The position numbers and the translations under genes are program-made. From Eleginops maclovinus (Eukaryota > Chordata > Actinopteri > Perciformes > Eleginopidae), in contig NC_086355.1 of assembly GCF_036324505.1 (NCBI RefSeq), positions 18,776,518 to 18,840,517 on the forward strand: DNA of 64,000 nucleotides. Reading direction: 5' to 3'. Positions 32,575 through 45,929 of this stretch are shown here, piece by piece. The first letter of the stretch is position 1. Each line of letters starts with the position of its first letter. Below the pieces are notes generated by a model, which saw nothing but the letters and a program-made list of their open reading frames with translations, was not told where the DNA came from and did not search any database.

Positions 32575-33432
32575 GTAAGTATGACTGCTATTGTGCTGCA
32601 TTGGATGTGAGAACGTGTTGCTTAGTTCCATACACAACAATAGTCATTTTGGACCAAGAGTGTCAGCATATGTGAGAGTCCAAGCTGTCAATCTCACAGG
32701 GATAGCTCATGTGGAGGCTGACTGTGAATCATCTGACAAAGAATGTACTTCAATAAGTGAATCATTACATATGCCACATAACACAATAAAATGCACAAAG
32801 GCACCAATAAAAAAAGAATCATATTCAAATTTTCAAATGTAATTTCCCCCTTATTTTGCCTATAACTCCTTAATACGAAGCAAGGTTAACTTATGTCAAG
32901 AGAATGAAACTTAAAAATGAACATCTCAAATACAACTCAAATACATTTTCTAAAAGTCTAAGATAGCTGTGTTTTGTTTGCTCACATAATATGAATCTCC
33001 TTTCCTACTTTTGAAAATGTATAGGTATACATTCTCACTGGTTTTATGTATATTAAATTCCAACTTTTGACCTTACCTATTCATCTGAGGAACCATATTG
33101 CCTGAGGGAGTCATGTGCTCTGTGAAGATTATAAAATACTCCCAGGGATGGAGCTTTTTTTTTAGCTCATGGTATCAACTTAAACTTCAGTCTCCTTTGA
33201 GTCCATCTGAAATCTAACACAGTCTTCTCAAGCATGGAATCAAACAGGTGCTTTGTTGAAACTCCTGGTGTTATCTCCAGTCTGTAATCACACAGAGATT
33301 AAGGATTTAAGACTGCCAACTCCTTGCTAAGCCTTTTAAATCAACATAGTAACAGCTCAGGGAATAAGTCAGTGATCGAAGCTTTAACATGTCACTGATC
33401 CCTTCTTTAAAATGGCATATGTTCAGGCTATA

Positions 33433-35033
33433 CAGTGGGGCAAAAAAGTATTTAGTCAGCCACCAATTGTGCAAGTTCTCCCATTTAAAAAGATGAGAGA
33501 GGCCTGTAATTTTTATCATAGGTATACCTCAACTATGAGAGACAGAATGAGAAAAAAAAATCCAGAAAATCACATTGTAGGATTTTTAAAGAATTTATTT
33601 TCCAATTATTGTGGAAAATAAGTATTTGGTCAATAACAAAAGTTCATCTCAATACTTTGTTATATACCCTTTGTTGGCAATGACAGAGGTCAAACGTTTT
33701 CTGCAAGTCTTCACAAGGTTTTCACTCACTGTTGCTGTTTTTGGCCCATTCCTCCATGCAGATCTCCTCTACAGCAGTGATGTTTTGGGGCTGTCGCTGG
33801 GCAACACAGACTTTCAACTCCCTCCAAAGATTTTCTATGGGGTTGAGATCTGGAGACTGGCTAGGCCACTCCAGGACCTTGAAATGCTTCTTACGAAGCC
33901 ACTCCTTCGTTGCCCTGGCGGTGTGTTTGGGATCATGGTCATGCTGAAAGACCCAGCCACGCTTCATCTTCAGTGCCCTTGCTGATGGAAGGAGGTTTTC
34001 ACTCAAAATCTCACGATACATGGCCCCATTCATTCTTTCCTTTACACGGATCAGTCGTCCTGGTCCCTTTGCAGAAAAACAGCCCCAAAGCATGATGTTT
34101 CCACCCCCATGCTTCACAGTAGGTATGGTGTTCTTTGGAAGCAACTCTGCATTCTTTCTCCTCCAAACACGACAAGTTGAGTTTTTACCAAAAAGTTCTA
34201 TTTTGGTTTCATCTGACCATATGACATTCTCCCAATCCTCTTCTGGATCATCCAAATGCCCTCTAGCAAACTTCAGACGGGCCTGGACATGTACTGGCTT
34301 AAGCAGGGGGAGACGTCTGGAACTGCAGGATTAAGTCCCTGGCGGCGTAGTGTGTTACTGATGGTAGCCTCTGTTACTTTGGTCCCAGCTCTCTGCAGGT
34401 CATTCACTAGGTCCCCCCGTGTGGTTCTGGGATTTTTGCTCACCGTTCTTGTGATCATTTTGACCCCACGGGGTGAGATCTTGCGTTGAGCCCGAGATCG
34501 AGGGAGATTAGCAGTGGTCTTGTATGTCTTCCATTTTCTAATAATTGCTCCCACAGTTGATTTCTTCACACCAAGCTGCTTACCTATTGCAGATTCAGTT
34601 TTCCCAGCCTGGTGCAGGTCTACAATTTTGTCTCTGGTCTCCTTTGACAGCTCTTTGGTCTTGGCCATAGTGGAGTTTGGAGTATGACTGTTTGAGGTTG
34701 TGGACAGGTGTCTTTTATACTGATAACGAGTTCAAAAAGGTGCCATTAATACAGGTAACGAGTGGAGGACAGAGGAGCCTCTTAAAGAAGAAGTTACAGG
34801 TCTGTGAGAGCCAGAAATCTTGCTTGTTTGTAGGTGACCAAATACTTATTTTACCGAGGAATTTACCAATTAATTCTTTAAAAATCCTACAATGTGATTT
34901 CCTGGATTGTTTCCCCCATTCCGTCTCTCATAGTTGAGGTATACCTATGATGAAAATTACAGGCCTCTCTCATCTTTTTAAATGGGAGAACTTGCACAAT
35001 TGGTGGCTGACTAAATACTTTTTTGCCCCACTG
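33433..35033 (-). mobile_element. Tc1/mariner transposon, 1.6 kb
   Basis: Termini CAGTGGGGCAAAAAAGTATT and its inverted partner, with TA duplicated at 33431-33432 and 35034-35035. Terminal repeats extend over 100 bases (AGTCAGCCACCAATTGTGCA). It carries a nearly complete transposase on the minus strand. Confidence 0.95.
33722..34668 (-). pseudogene. Tc1-like transposase, two frameshifts
   Basis: The N-terminal part (34668-34273) starts [20 protein letters not shown] with paired-type helix-turn-helix domains. The C-terminal part (34255-33722) carries the DD34E catalytic core: D in VIWSDETK, D in QHDHDPKH and E in LNPIENLW. The two parts are in different frames, broken near 34270-34330. The C-terminus shifts again after EEWAKN near 33740. 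Otherwise conserved, so inactivation is recent. The full protein would be about 340 residues, normal for Tc1 transposases. Confidence 0.9.
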
Positions 35034-35250
35034 TATATCAGCACTTCCGTTGTATAATAATACATTTTTAGTGCAACTGGTATTCTAGTATCTTTCCCTG
35101 TCAAAATGCAAATAGAAAGGGGTTAGACCTCTGGGTTTCTTGTTCTTATTTTAGCACATCTTTTATCCCATTAGCTATGAGCCATATATGTATCTCTCAC
35201 CTTAAAGAGTTCACTGAATAGCAAATATTTCTGTTATTCTCTGTTCACAG

Positions 35251-35348
35251 CAAGACTTCTTTGAGCGGCTGTGTGTCATGTACACCATTGGCTATGCTGT
35301 GTCCTTTAGCTCTCTGCTGGTGGCAATCTTTATCATCGGATACTTCAG
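35251..35348 (+). CDS. pth2r: pth2r exon 5: TM1
   Basis: Reads [20 protein letters not shown] then [12 protein letters not shown]; the hydrophobic TM1 follows a PTH2R-like QxFFERL entry. Ends AG|GTAAGA in a split Arg codon. Confidence 0.95.
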
Positions 35349-37186
35349 GTAAGAAAGGGCAACTCAACTGGTTTGTTTTTGTGATACGTCTGGGGAATAA
35401 CTACAGGAGGCTGTGTCTGCCATATATCTGATACAACATGAAAAAAACACTCTATTTCACACAGAGCTCTAAAGTGTGGGTCCCAGAATGGAGAAAAAGT
35501 ATCAATTGCAAGAAATGCAAAACAATATCAAGGTATAACCAATGACAACCCTAAACTTTTAGGGTTATCAGGTTGGTTTTGTAAAGATTCATAGCACCAC
35601 ATTTAATTTATTATCCAATGGTTACTGGTAGTCAAGGCTGACTGTCCCCCCGAAAAGTATCATGAGATAGGGTGCCATAATTCATGGAAGGGTCTACTGT
35701 GACTTATTGAACAGAATCCGAAATTAAACTGGGAGACCGCCTCTTCGTTTTTTAAAGTCTCTATCTCTGCTTCAACCTGAAACAGCATCAGCAGCATTTT
35801 ACAAAACATTTCCATATACAATGAATTGCTGGATTTTAATGCTAGAGAAATGTAGGTTCTTAGTTTAAAAGTGAAGCAATCTATGCCACACATTTTGTTC
35901 TTCCTTTTTTCCCCCAAGTGCTCTGCCTTTTTTTGTGTGGCTGCTGAAGTTGAATCTATTTCAAGATTTCAGAAAAACCCTGGTGACATCACTTTAGAAA
36001 GTGTAGGAGAAGCCTGTTTTGGCCCGGTCTTTCAGGCAGAAACTAACATAACACAGAATGAAAAGCCTGTTTCTTTGAGCAGATCAGCCGTGCCAACCAT
36101 GGATGTTTCTGCCTGTGAGTGTGTGACTTTTATCCCTTTACATTGATCGTCCTCTTTACAGCTCTCAGACTGAGCTGGGACGAGCTCATTCATACAAAGT
36201 GTAAGCGCAAGAATCTTCTGGTGGGTGTTCATGGTGAAGAAACAATGTCAAACAAATATATAGTAGCACAGATAGATAATAAACTCCAGGGGGTTGAAGA
36301 TGTTGGCCATTTAACAGACATGACACTTTGTCAGCAATAAACAAAAAAAGGGACAAAATTGCAAAACTAAGGATATTCGAAAAGGCCAGTATGACTTTAT
36401 TAGTAGAACCATTGTCCCACACTGCTGCAGGGATTATGGGAATTGTCTCTCTATCCTAGTAAAATAATAGTATTAAAAAGCACACTCGACAGAGAAACAC
36501 AATACTGAGGTGACTGAGCTCTAAACATCAATTATGCATTCCAATATCTCTTCAAATTATGGCCCCCTTGAACTTTCAATACCAATTTAGGAAATGAGTT
36601 ATGGGGTATGTAGTTCGCATAACAGACAACTTTTCAATGTTCTTTTTCATTTCTGCCTTGACACCATAAGGAAGTGTTCATAGCTTTTTATAAACAGTGA
36701 AATATTGACAGTTTTGGCTGGTAGTACTGTTTCAAATATTCTATTTTATGTTTTCTCTTATTCAGATTATCTAATAGAGTGAATGAGCCAAATAGTGCAA
36801 TCAGCAGTTTAAACAGAGGAACATCAAATGTCAGTGTATTTATTAGTATGTTTGAGATATGATGGAAACAAATACTTCATTTTTAGACACACACAATTAA
36901 TCCAACTCAATGATAAATATTGAAAGGAGACTTCATCAATTTGATCCACTTCCTGCTTCAAATTGACTTTATGGAAATAGCAATTATTTGGAAATACTTG
37001 AGCCTTTAAACAGAATTTTTATGTAACATTTAATTAAATTGAACTCTGGATTCATTTTTTTAAAATGCCTTGGGGTTTTCCAAAGTTTCTCCACAAATGC
37101 TGCGACTCTACCCCTTTTAAATTAACATAATCAGAATATAGAGCGTTACTGGTAGATAAATGTACATCTATTTTGTGATAAAAGGG

Positions 37187-37611
37187 TTAAAGAGGCATTA
37201 TTATACTTTGGGGGGTTTTCCCTTTCCTGTAGTGTTTTTGTGCATGTAAATGGTCTGCAAAGGCTAAAATCCCCAAATTCCCACCAGAGGGAGTTTCGCT
37301 CCAAACCCCCCCCTGCCAAAACCAACGCCTCTATTGGACACTTCTGTTTTACTTCCATAACATAATGTGATAACACTTGCTTGTTTTGGCAAGCACACCA
37401 ACACATTGTACGTGATAGACGAAGGGACGTCTCTAAGCAGATCAAAGCAGACTGGGCTCTGGTTTCAGACAGGGTGGAAAGAGGTGATGCAGCACAGGCA
37501 GTATGAGAAAAATAAAGACCTTTTTAAACATTAAAGCATGGAGACATGTCACATTAGAGCCAACAACTACACATACAAACCTGGAAGCAAGCATAGTATT
37601 GTCCTCTTTAA
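37187..37611 (-). mobile_element. TTAA-type MITE, copy 1
   Basis: Bounded by TTAAAGAGG and CCTCTTTAA (TTAA at 37187-37190 and 37608-37611). Contains the family's core CCTGTAGTGTTTTTGTGCATG and AATAAAGACCTTTTTAAACA on the minus strand. It is the best-bounded copy. A TTAA target suggests a piggyBac- or Kolobok-type parent. Confidence 0.7.
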
Positions 37612-38085
37612 GACGATACTGTATACATGTGAAAATATGAACATTTTGGAGAGACTTAAACATTAAAGCATTTTGGTAAAGGAAGCATTACCTGCTTCCA
37701 CCTTCACCTACAATAAAAGATAATGGAATAGTAGTAGATAGAGTAAGAGAAGACAATTTCTCTTCATGCGCTACAAACAGCGATCTTCTCTGGAAACTGA
37801 TTTATTATTGTGTTTATTCTTCTTTTGTCACTGGCTCCATGTTTCAGTAAGTTTAATCATCTCACTTCAAAACACTTTTGGAAATCTTTGCCCACTTGAA
37901 TCATCGTTGTAGCCCACTTGGCTGAAGTGGCCCTGCTTTTTTATTTTGAGCCTTTGAGGGGAAGACAACAAAACAGAAAGAGACAGATTGAGGGAAGCAC
38001 AGGAAACTGCAATATACAACCAGCTTTTTAGGCAAATCACAGTTGATGTAACATATATTATATTATCATGTCGACTACAGAGAAG

Positions 38086-38960
38086 GGCTGGTGTCCAGAT
38101 ATAAACAGTTTAATGACTGTAATTTATCAATAGACATCTATTTTCAGGCAAAATCAACATTTGGGGCAATGCCAGTGTTAAGTGCGTTTTTTAAGGCATC
38201 TCTCCTAGCTTCCATCCATCATAATAAACACTGTGTCACACCTTAATTTATTGTGGGTACACAGATTCAACCTGAACTTTTTTTTCCTGATTTGAAAACC
38301 AATATTTTCACGAAAAGAAGGTGGCAGAATTCAGAGTTCAAATGTTCTTTATTTACTTAATTTTCTCTCAATTAGACAGGAAAATCCCAAAGGCAATCAG
38401 AGCTGCATGTTTAAAGGGACCCTATAATGCTAATTTTACGGGTTCATATATTTTGTGCCTTGTTTCCATGCTTTAATGTTCAAAAAGGTCTTTATTTTTT
38501 GTCATACGGCCTGTGTTGCCACACGTCTGATACCAGAGCACAGACAGCTCTGATTTGTTAGCTGGATGGCATTGTTGTGATAGTTCAAATGCTTAGAGAT
38601 GTCCCGCCCCTTAGCCTATCACCTGCAATGTATTGGTGCGTTAGCCAATAGAAGCGTGAGTGTTACGTGGTGATGTCACTATGTGGTGGAAAAAAACAAG
38701 AAGTCCAATGGAGGCAATTCAGGCAGGGGGGGAGAGTGTGCACCTTTCAGACCATTCACATGCACACACACTTATATAACACACTACAGGAAAGGGAAAA
38801 CACATTTAGAAGGAACACTTTACACAGAGCACATTGTATGGATTATTTGCAGATGAAATGTTAAAAATCCATCAAGGAAGACTTTGACAAACACAGGTTG
38901 TGTGCTTGCTATGTGTTTAACATTATAAAAACAGAACTTATACACACATTATAAATGCTC
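38086..38960 (+). repeat. unclassified repeat, copy A (interrupted by MITE copy 2)
   Basis: Aligns to 41095-41640: shared GACTACAGA..AGGG, the TCTCCTA..CCATCCATCA block, AGAGCTGCA-TTTAAA and GACAAACACAGGT. The MITE at 38411 sits at the TTTAAA which is uninterrupted in copy B near 41400. Confidence 0.6.
38411..38840 (+). mobile_element. TTAA-type MITE, copy 2
   Basis: Begins TTAAAGGGACCCTATAATGC, followed by the family core (CATGCTTTAATGTTCAAAAA, CCGCCCCTTAGCCTATCAC, GTGATGTCACTATG). The right end is approximate. Confidence 0.6.
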
Positions 38961-40431
38961 ATCTTCAGCTTTTTCTGCATCTGCCAGTCTGTAATCTTAT
39001 TAACCACATATAACACACTTCTTATACACTGCTTTATCAAGGATGTGTAATGCACAAAATTAGTGTCCATATAGGCATGAAAACTAAATAGTAAAGAAAA
39101 AACAACAACACTCCTAATACACACTAGAAAGGCTCATGCTAATTAGTACAACACTTGGCTTAAATTCAGCTGCCACACTGTTCTCTCGACAACAATTAGT
39201 AAATCATTAATTCCACTCTTAATCAGCTGACTTTGAGAGCCAATTAAAGAAGAAACAATCCCATCATACAGAATATGGTGCTATTATCACCCATGAATGA
39301 GAGGTTGTGAGCATTTTGTGCTGTAATTGTGAGCAGCAACAACAATAACAATAGTGCTGCTCAGAATACACATACAGTATGCTTTGTTAGGACTCTCTTG
39401 AATGGTTGAAGCTTCTCTCATTATTTTTATATTTGAATTCTACATGTAAACCAACATGACTTTTTCCTAATACTTCTGTATTATTTGTAGAGTTAGAATC
39501 CAGTGGTGGCTGCTTTGGAACTTCTTAGTTTTTCCATGAGCATGTAAAGTCTAAATGTCAAAAAGTATTAAAAAAGAAATTGATTTCCAAAATTCACAAC
39601 ATCTAACTAAATACTTTACTTCACTATCCATATTTATTGGTGTTTAGCTTTTTAAAAACAACTTTTTTTCTGCTGTCAAAAAGCTAGGAGCACTTTAAAA
39701 GCATCATTATTTATATGTATCAAAGCTTGAAGGTAGCTAGAGTTTGGTTTTTCCTTTCTGGGCTACTGTACAATAAGACGGTGCATTATGACGGACACCG
39801 TGGAAGAGGACCATGTACAAACAAATAACTCATGATTCAGGTGATGATACACAAATGAGAACAAGTTGGAAGATTTGGTTTGAGGATTTGTTTAGCTTTT
39901 AGTGCAATGTCATCACAACATATGTACACAGGAGACTTTGAAAGTTAGTTTTGAAAGCCCCATAAAAACCTTGAAAAGAAGGACATTTTACTCAATACGC
40001 TGACGATTTTCACATGTAAGACTTGTGAATTCTTTGACAGAATCAAAACACTGACATGTGTGTGACAACACTGATAGGCTGTAAGTTGAAAGTAGACGAT
40101 AGAAGTGAGAAAGTCAAGGGCATGATTTAACCGTTCTTCCGGAATTGCAGTCTGAGTGTCACAAGTGTTCCTATTCATCTAGAAACCCCTAATAAAGGCT
40201 CTTCTTTTTTCTTCCATCATCAATACAGAGTAGGTGGACTAGCCTTGGACTGTTTATTTTATTTTCTATCAACTAACACATCCCTTTCAGTCAAAGCTGA
40301 GCTAAAATAAGTGGCATGTATCGGACGAGAACTCCTTGTTTGTCCCCGCCTAAGATGTTTCACCGGTTTGCAGCTCATTGTGCTCTTAATCATGAAATTA
40401 TAACAGTGATTACTATTTGTTCTCCTGGCAG

Positions 40432-40615
40432 GCGTCTTCACTGCACCAGAAACTACATCCACATGCACTTGTTTGTTTCCTTCATGCTACGGGCAGTCAG
40501 CATCTTTGTGAAGGACAAAGTGGTCTATCCCAGTGCTGGACTGCAGGACTTTGATTCTGCCCTGTTAGACAACTTAAAGACAGTTAGCCTGCCTCCATTG
40601 GACACCTCTCAGTAT
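40432..40615 (+). CDS. pth2r: pth2r exon 6: TM2 and first extracellular loop
   Basis: Reads [20 protein letters not shown] then [12 protein letters not shown], the highly conserved TM2 block of PTH receptors, followed by a variable loop ending PPLDTSQY. Donor TAT|GTGAGT. Confidence 0.95.
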
Positions 40616-41094
40616 GTGAGTAACAGTTCTACTTGTATGATTGTGTTTTTTCTTACTGCCTGTTTCAACAACTATACTTTTGGCTGTTGGACTTGAAATA
40701 AAAGTGCGTTGAGGACACAGACAAAAAATATGTTCTTTAGAGTAATTGACTGTGGCCTTTAAACTGAATAAAGTGCTAGCTGTTATTATGTTATATATGG
40801 ATTGCAAGATGCTGGCTATAATGGCTTTTGCGTGTTTATCCTTTCAAACTTTGATTGGATGCATGCAACAACATTTTTCTAATTATCTCTCAGGGGCTCA
40901 AATTATTTGGTACAGATGTTTCTCTTGCAAATAAAGAACAACTTGTTGTATGATATTGGGCAAGAACACTTTCAAAACTGACTTCATCTAGCACAGTACT
41001 TCTCTGAAAAACCTCATGGTTTTACAGCCACTTCTTTCTCAAATCTCCATTTGAGAAATTTTACATTTTCCTTTTAGGATTTTTTTATTCAAGT

Positions 41095-41640
41095 CCATCA
41101 AGTTGTGTTGACTACAGAACAGGGTTGGCACAGCTGTTGGCAGAATAATGACTTTTAATAATCACCAAACATTTATTTCCAGGTAATATCAGTATTCGGG
41201 ACAACACCTGTTTTGCCAGTTTCATTCAAAACAGTATTTCTCCTACTACCATCCATCAAAATGAACAGTGTCAACCCTTAATTTGTAGCAGATTTACAAT
41301 ACAACAACATCTGTTTTTTACTGTTTTGAATGCCAACATATTCTCAAAAAGTTCGTCAACAACATCTTATCTCAAACCCAAACGTGTTTAGAGCTGCAGA
41401 TTTAAATAGAACCACCTCAAACAGAGCACATTTTCCGGATCAGTTGGAGTTAAAATTTCATAGAGCAATCAAGAAAGAGCTTGACAAACACAGGTCTTAT
41501 ATTGTATCTGTTTAATGTCATAAAACAGCTTGAACGTCTTGATTTGAGTTCCTCCTTAGCCACTTTTAACTTTTCTGCTGTTGTTGCCTCTTTATATATA
41601 ACATCTGACTAACCACAGTCAACACATTGCTTATTTCAGT
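41095..41640 (+). repeat. unclassified repeat, copy B
   Basis: Diverged direct copy of 38086-38960 without the MITE, so it shows the empty site. With copy A it flanks exon 6. Confidence 0.6.
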
Positions 41641-41654
41641 ACTGCACACATATA

Positions 41655-43224
41655 CGTGAAGGAAATAAGTATTTGATCCCCTGTCGATTTTGTAAGTTTG
41701 CCCACTTATAAAGAAATTAAAATACTATACTTTTAATAGTAGGTTTATTTTAACAGTGACAGAATATCAAAAAGAAAATCAAGAAATGTACACGAAAAAA
41801 AGATATAAATTGATTTGCGTTTAATTGTGGGAAATAAGTATTTGATGCCCTTGCAACCAAAAAGAATTCTGGCTCCCATGGACCGGTTAAATAAGTCCTC
41901 CTGCTTTAAGAAAGTACTCTTTACCTGGTTAAAAGACACCTATCCACAGTCAATAAATCAGATTGCAATCTCTCACCGAGGGCAAGACCATAGACAGGTC
42001 TTGTGATCATGGTGGAACTAATGTCTAAGGAGATAAGGGACAATTTTGTAGACCTGCACATGGCTGGAATAGAAGACAAGAACACCAGCAAGCAGCTTGG
42101 TGAGAAAGAGACAACTGGTTTGATTATTACAAAATGGAAGAAGCACAAAATTAACATCAATCGCCCTCGGTCTGTGGCTCCACCATCTAAGATCTCGCCT
42201 CTTGGGGCATCAATGATCCTGAGAAAGGGGAGGGGTCAGCCAATAACTACACAGGAGGGACTTGTTAATGATCTGAAGGCAGCTGGGACCACAGTCACCA
42301 AGAAAACTATTGGTAACACACTACGCCATAATGGATTAAAATCCTGCAGCGCCCGCAAGGGTCCCCTGCTCAAGTACACATGTACAGACCATCTGAAGTC
42401 TGCCAATGAACCTCTGAATGATTCAGAGAAGGCTTAGGAGAAGGTGATGTGGTCAGATGAGACCAAAATCAAGATCTTAGGCATCAATTCCACATGTCGT
42501 TTTTGGAGGAAGAGAAATGCTGGCTATTACTCGAAGAACACCATCTCCAGCGTCCAGCACGGAGGTGGAAACATGATGCTGTGGGGGGGTATCTCTGCCA
42601 AGGGGACAGGGTGATTCACAGCATCGAGGGGATGATGGACGGGGCCATGTATCGTGAAATATTTGCTGATATCCTCCTTCCCTCCGCCAGGAAACTGAAA
42701 ATGGGACATGGATAGGTCTTCACGACAATGACCCAAAACATCCGGCCAAGGCAACTAAGGAGTGGCTACAGAAAAAGCCCATTAAGGTGATGGAGGGGCC
42801 TGGCCAATCTCGGAACCTCCATCCCATAGAAAATCTGTGGAGGGAGCTGAAGCTTCCAGTTGCCAGGCATCAGCCTCCAAACCTTAAGGACTTTGAGAGG
42901 ATCTGCAGAGAGGAGTGGACCAACATCTCTCCTGAGATGTGAGCAAACCTGGTGACCAACTACAAGAAGCATCTGACCTCTGTGCTGTCCAACAAGGTTT
43001 TCTTTCTAAGGCATGTTTTACAAGAGGATCAAATACTTATTTCCCACCATTAAACGCAAATCAATTTATATCTTTTTTTTATGTACATTCCTGGATTTTC
43101 TTTTTGATATTCTGTCTCTCACTTTTAAAACAAACCTACCATTAAAAGTATAGACTGTTCAGTTCTTTGGAAGTGGGCAAACTAACAAAATCGGCAGGGG
43201 ATCAAATACGTATTTCCTTCACTG
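41655..43224 (+). mobile_element. Tc1/mariner transposon, decayed, 1.57 kb
   Basis: Left end CGTGAAGGAAATAAGTATTT (one terminal base lost). The reverse complement of the right end is CAGTGAAGGAAATACGTATT. TA dinucleotides flank it at 41653-41654 and 43225-43226. Terminal repeats include TTTGATCCCCTGNCGATTTTG. A different Tc1 family from the 33433 element. Confidence 0.9.
42003..42960 (+). pseudogene. Tc1-like transposase, heavily mutated
   Basis: The N-terminal 144-codon block reads ELMSKEIRDNFVDLHMAGIE and KTIGNTLRHNGLKSCSARK, then stops at 42435. The catalytic region continues in other frames: [48 protein letters not shown]. Multiple stops and shifts follow; the second Asp region and the NLWRE-type block survive only as nucleotide similarity. 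Dead copy. Confidence 0.85.
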
Positions 43225-43929
43225 TATATGTGATAGAGCACAATTCATATTCATATTTTGTAAAAATAATGAATCAAGACTAGATTATGACTCAGCAGGC
43301 GTAATGTTAACTGAGAGGATTTGATTAAAACAAGAATACGTATTGGATCAATGCTACGTCTGATTGCATTATAATTATTATTCTACTCTAAAGTCACATG
43401 AATGATATGATTCCAGTAAGTAATGACATTTACATCATAAATTGGTGCAGAAAATGTTGAAATTAAAACACCTTAGCCCTTGAAAATAACTACGTACATA
43501 AATTCAGTGCTGATCATCGAATAAACTTGCATGAAACTTTAAATGACAAACATTAGTAGGACCTTCGATTCACTGTGGCAGAAGCTTTAGAACCACTTTG
43601 TATATTAGACAGAAAGCTTGAGGCTGTTTCTACCTGCATCTCATTTTTATAATCACATCCAGGATGTATATCTATTTGCTTAGAAAACTGAGAGTAAAGT
43701 GGGTAACAACTAGTAAAAACTGAAAAAAGCAAGCAGAAGAGTTAACAGGAGACTTTGTTGTTAAACCAAAGTCTAATCCTTCTATGTTTTTTGCCGCAAG
43801 CATCCTCCAGAGCACTGAGATCAAATTAATGTTCTTAACTTTTAAAAATAACGATTTGGTACAAGAATTAATTATTAGTCGCCCTTTGGTTTCGCATATG
43901 TAAGCCAAGGTTGCCACATTGATTTTGCT

Positions 43930-44370
43930 GATCTATTATGCTAATTTTCAGGTTCATATTTCTATTTTCTTCTGTGACAGGTCTCCATGCTTTAATGTTC
44001 AAAAAGCTCTTTATTTTTCTCATACTGCCTGTTCAGCAACACTTCTTTTCACCCTCTGTCTGAAACCAGAGCCAAGCCGGCTCTTTTGTTATTGGTCAAT
44101 GGCTTAAAGATGTTCCGCCGCTTAGCCTATCACGTACGATGTGTTGGAGCACTAGCCAATAGAAGCCTTGCCTTGAGTGTTACGTAGTGATGTCACTATG
44201 TTATGGGAGTAAACAAAGGAGTCCAATCGAGGCATTTCAGGCAAGGGGTGAGTGTGTAGGAGAGAAACATTGGGATTTTAGTCTATGCAAATCATTTACA
44301 TGCACTCAAACATAGTATTTAACACAAAATAGGAAAGGGAAATCCCCCAAAGCACAATATGTCTCTAATC
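43930..44370 (+). mobile_element. TTAA-type MITE, copy 3
   Basis: Shares CATGCTTTAATGTTCAAAAA, CTTTATTTTTCTCATACTGC, GTTACGTAGTGATGTCACTA and AAAGCACAATA with the other copies. The terminal TTAAs are no longer clear; limits approximate. Confidence 0.65.
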
Positions 44371-45316
44371 TTTGGTTTTCTCAAATTTCAACCAAATGAT
44401 GATCCACTTGCAAACATACAGATATTACATTGCCTTGCACATCTACCAACTTGGATTCTGACATTTGCAGGAGAATAGTGAAAAGAAAACTGTGCTACTT
44501 TTTAGCAAAAAGTCCTTCATTATTCAAACCCATAGAACGCAACATTTTCTTCTGACAGAACACATCTGCAACATATTTCCAGCGGTAATTTGTCATTTTC
44601 TCTAAATAACAGAATTCCAATTCAGATTCATGGTGAACCGAAAGTTCCCTTTTGAACGTTTGTTAAATTGTGTTCAGAGAGAACTCCAGCGATCTCTAAT
44701 TGGCATCAAAGTTCAGGATCGCTTGTCTGATGCAGGTGGATAATTACCAATAAGTTTGCAAATCTGAATGTGACAGCAATTATTTTTGATAGTTTAATCC
44801 TCGCTCTTGACTTCTGTCATAAGATGGAACCGAAAACAAGTTAAAGATTTAGAAGGAGTGTAGAAATATGCTCAATGTGTTTTTAATATCTTTTAAATGA
44901 TGTGATAAAATAAAACTATACAGTAGATCATGAAATGTCCGATTCGTGTGAATACCCTCATATTGTAAAGGATGTTAAGTTTGAATAACAGCCACATTTT
45001 AAGAGGATAATGCAAATAAGATCTTGTTATTGACATGATTTGAAATGATTTGAATACAGTGATACAAATAAAGGTTGTCTGTTTGTTAATGATGTGTTGG
45101 ATGTCAACATTTAACTTGAACTTTGTGGTTCCTGTGCCACAACTGTGTCCTTTCCTCATTGATGTGCAAATGTGCAGTATACAGCAAGGTGCTACAAAAT
45201 GTAATCAGATCATCTCTCCTACAGCACCTCTGGATTAGGGATATTTTCTGAAGGCAACTCACAGGCTCAGTAATGTATAAATAGGAAACAATAATTGTGT
45301 TAATGTTTTGTTACAG

Positions 45317-45470
45317 ATTGGCTGCAAGTTCGTTGTAGTGCTCTTCATCTATTTCCTGGCCACCAACTACTACTGGATGCTGGTAGAAGGCCTCTACCTC
45401 CACAGTCTCATCTTCATGGCCTTCCGATCAGACTCCAAATACCTCTGGGGCTTTATCCTCATTGGATGGG
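45317..45470 (+). CDS. pth2r: pth2r exon 7: TM3 to start of TM4
   Basis: Reads [20 protein letters not shown] then [13 protein letters not shown] and [12 protein letters not shown]226 at its start is the conserved TM3 cysteine. [13 protein letters not shown] is the class B TM3 signature. Donor G|GTAACA. Confidence 0.95.
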
Positions 45471-45929
45471 GTAACAATAAAAAGTTAAACATTTTGTTTG
45501 TATGAGCTTCATTGCTCAGTCTTACAGTCATAGAGCAAGGAGGGCGATCGAAGTATGGAGATAAAAGTCAAACTCAACGGCAGCAATGTCCAGAATACAA
45601 GCCTCTTCTCCAGTTTCTACCGTGAACCAGCACTTTTATGACAATCTAAATTATTTTTAACTTGATTTGCCAACGCAGAAAAAAAGATGACGGGCTTAGA
45701 GAAAAATGCAGGAATGCAGCTCTTTTGCTCAAGGCGGTTGCTTGTGCTTGTCCGTTTTTCTTTTGAGACAATCTACAAAAGATGCTGGCTCTCAGAAAAA
45801 GGTACTATACAGAAACAAACTTTTAAAAGTTCAATTAAAACAATCCTCAGAACACTTAAGCTTTATAGCCTAGACTAAAAACTCAAGTTTATACCAAGCC
45901 AAAAAGCCAATTGGGCAATGCTCTAAAGC

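Larger units (their letters stand above)
32575..35250 (+). other. pth2r: pth2r intron 4
   Basis: 2.7 kb, of which 1.6 kb is a Tc1-like transposon (33433-35033). The 858 bp before it hold nothing recognisable. Confidence 0.85.
35349..40431 (+). other. pth2r: pth2r intron 5
   Basis: 5.1 kb, with two MITE copies and one copy of a repeat that recurs on the other side of exon 6. The remainder (35349-37186, 38961-40431) has nothing I can classify. Confidence 0.85.
40616..45316 (+). other. pth2r: pth2r intron 6
   Basis: 4.7 kb, with repeat copy B, a decayed Tc1-like element and MITE copy 3. The rest is AT-rich without recognised features. Confidence 0.85.
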
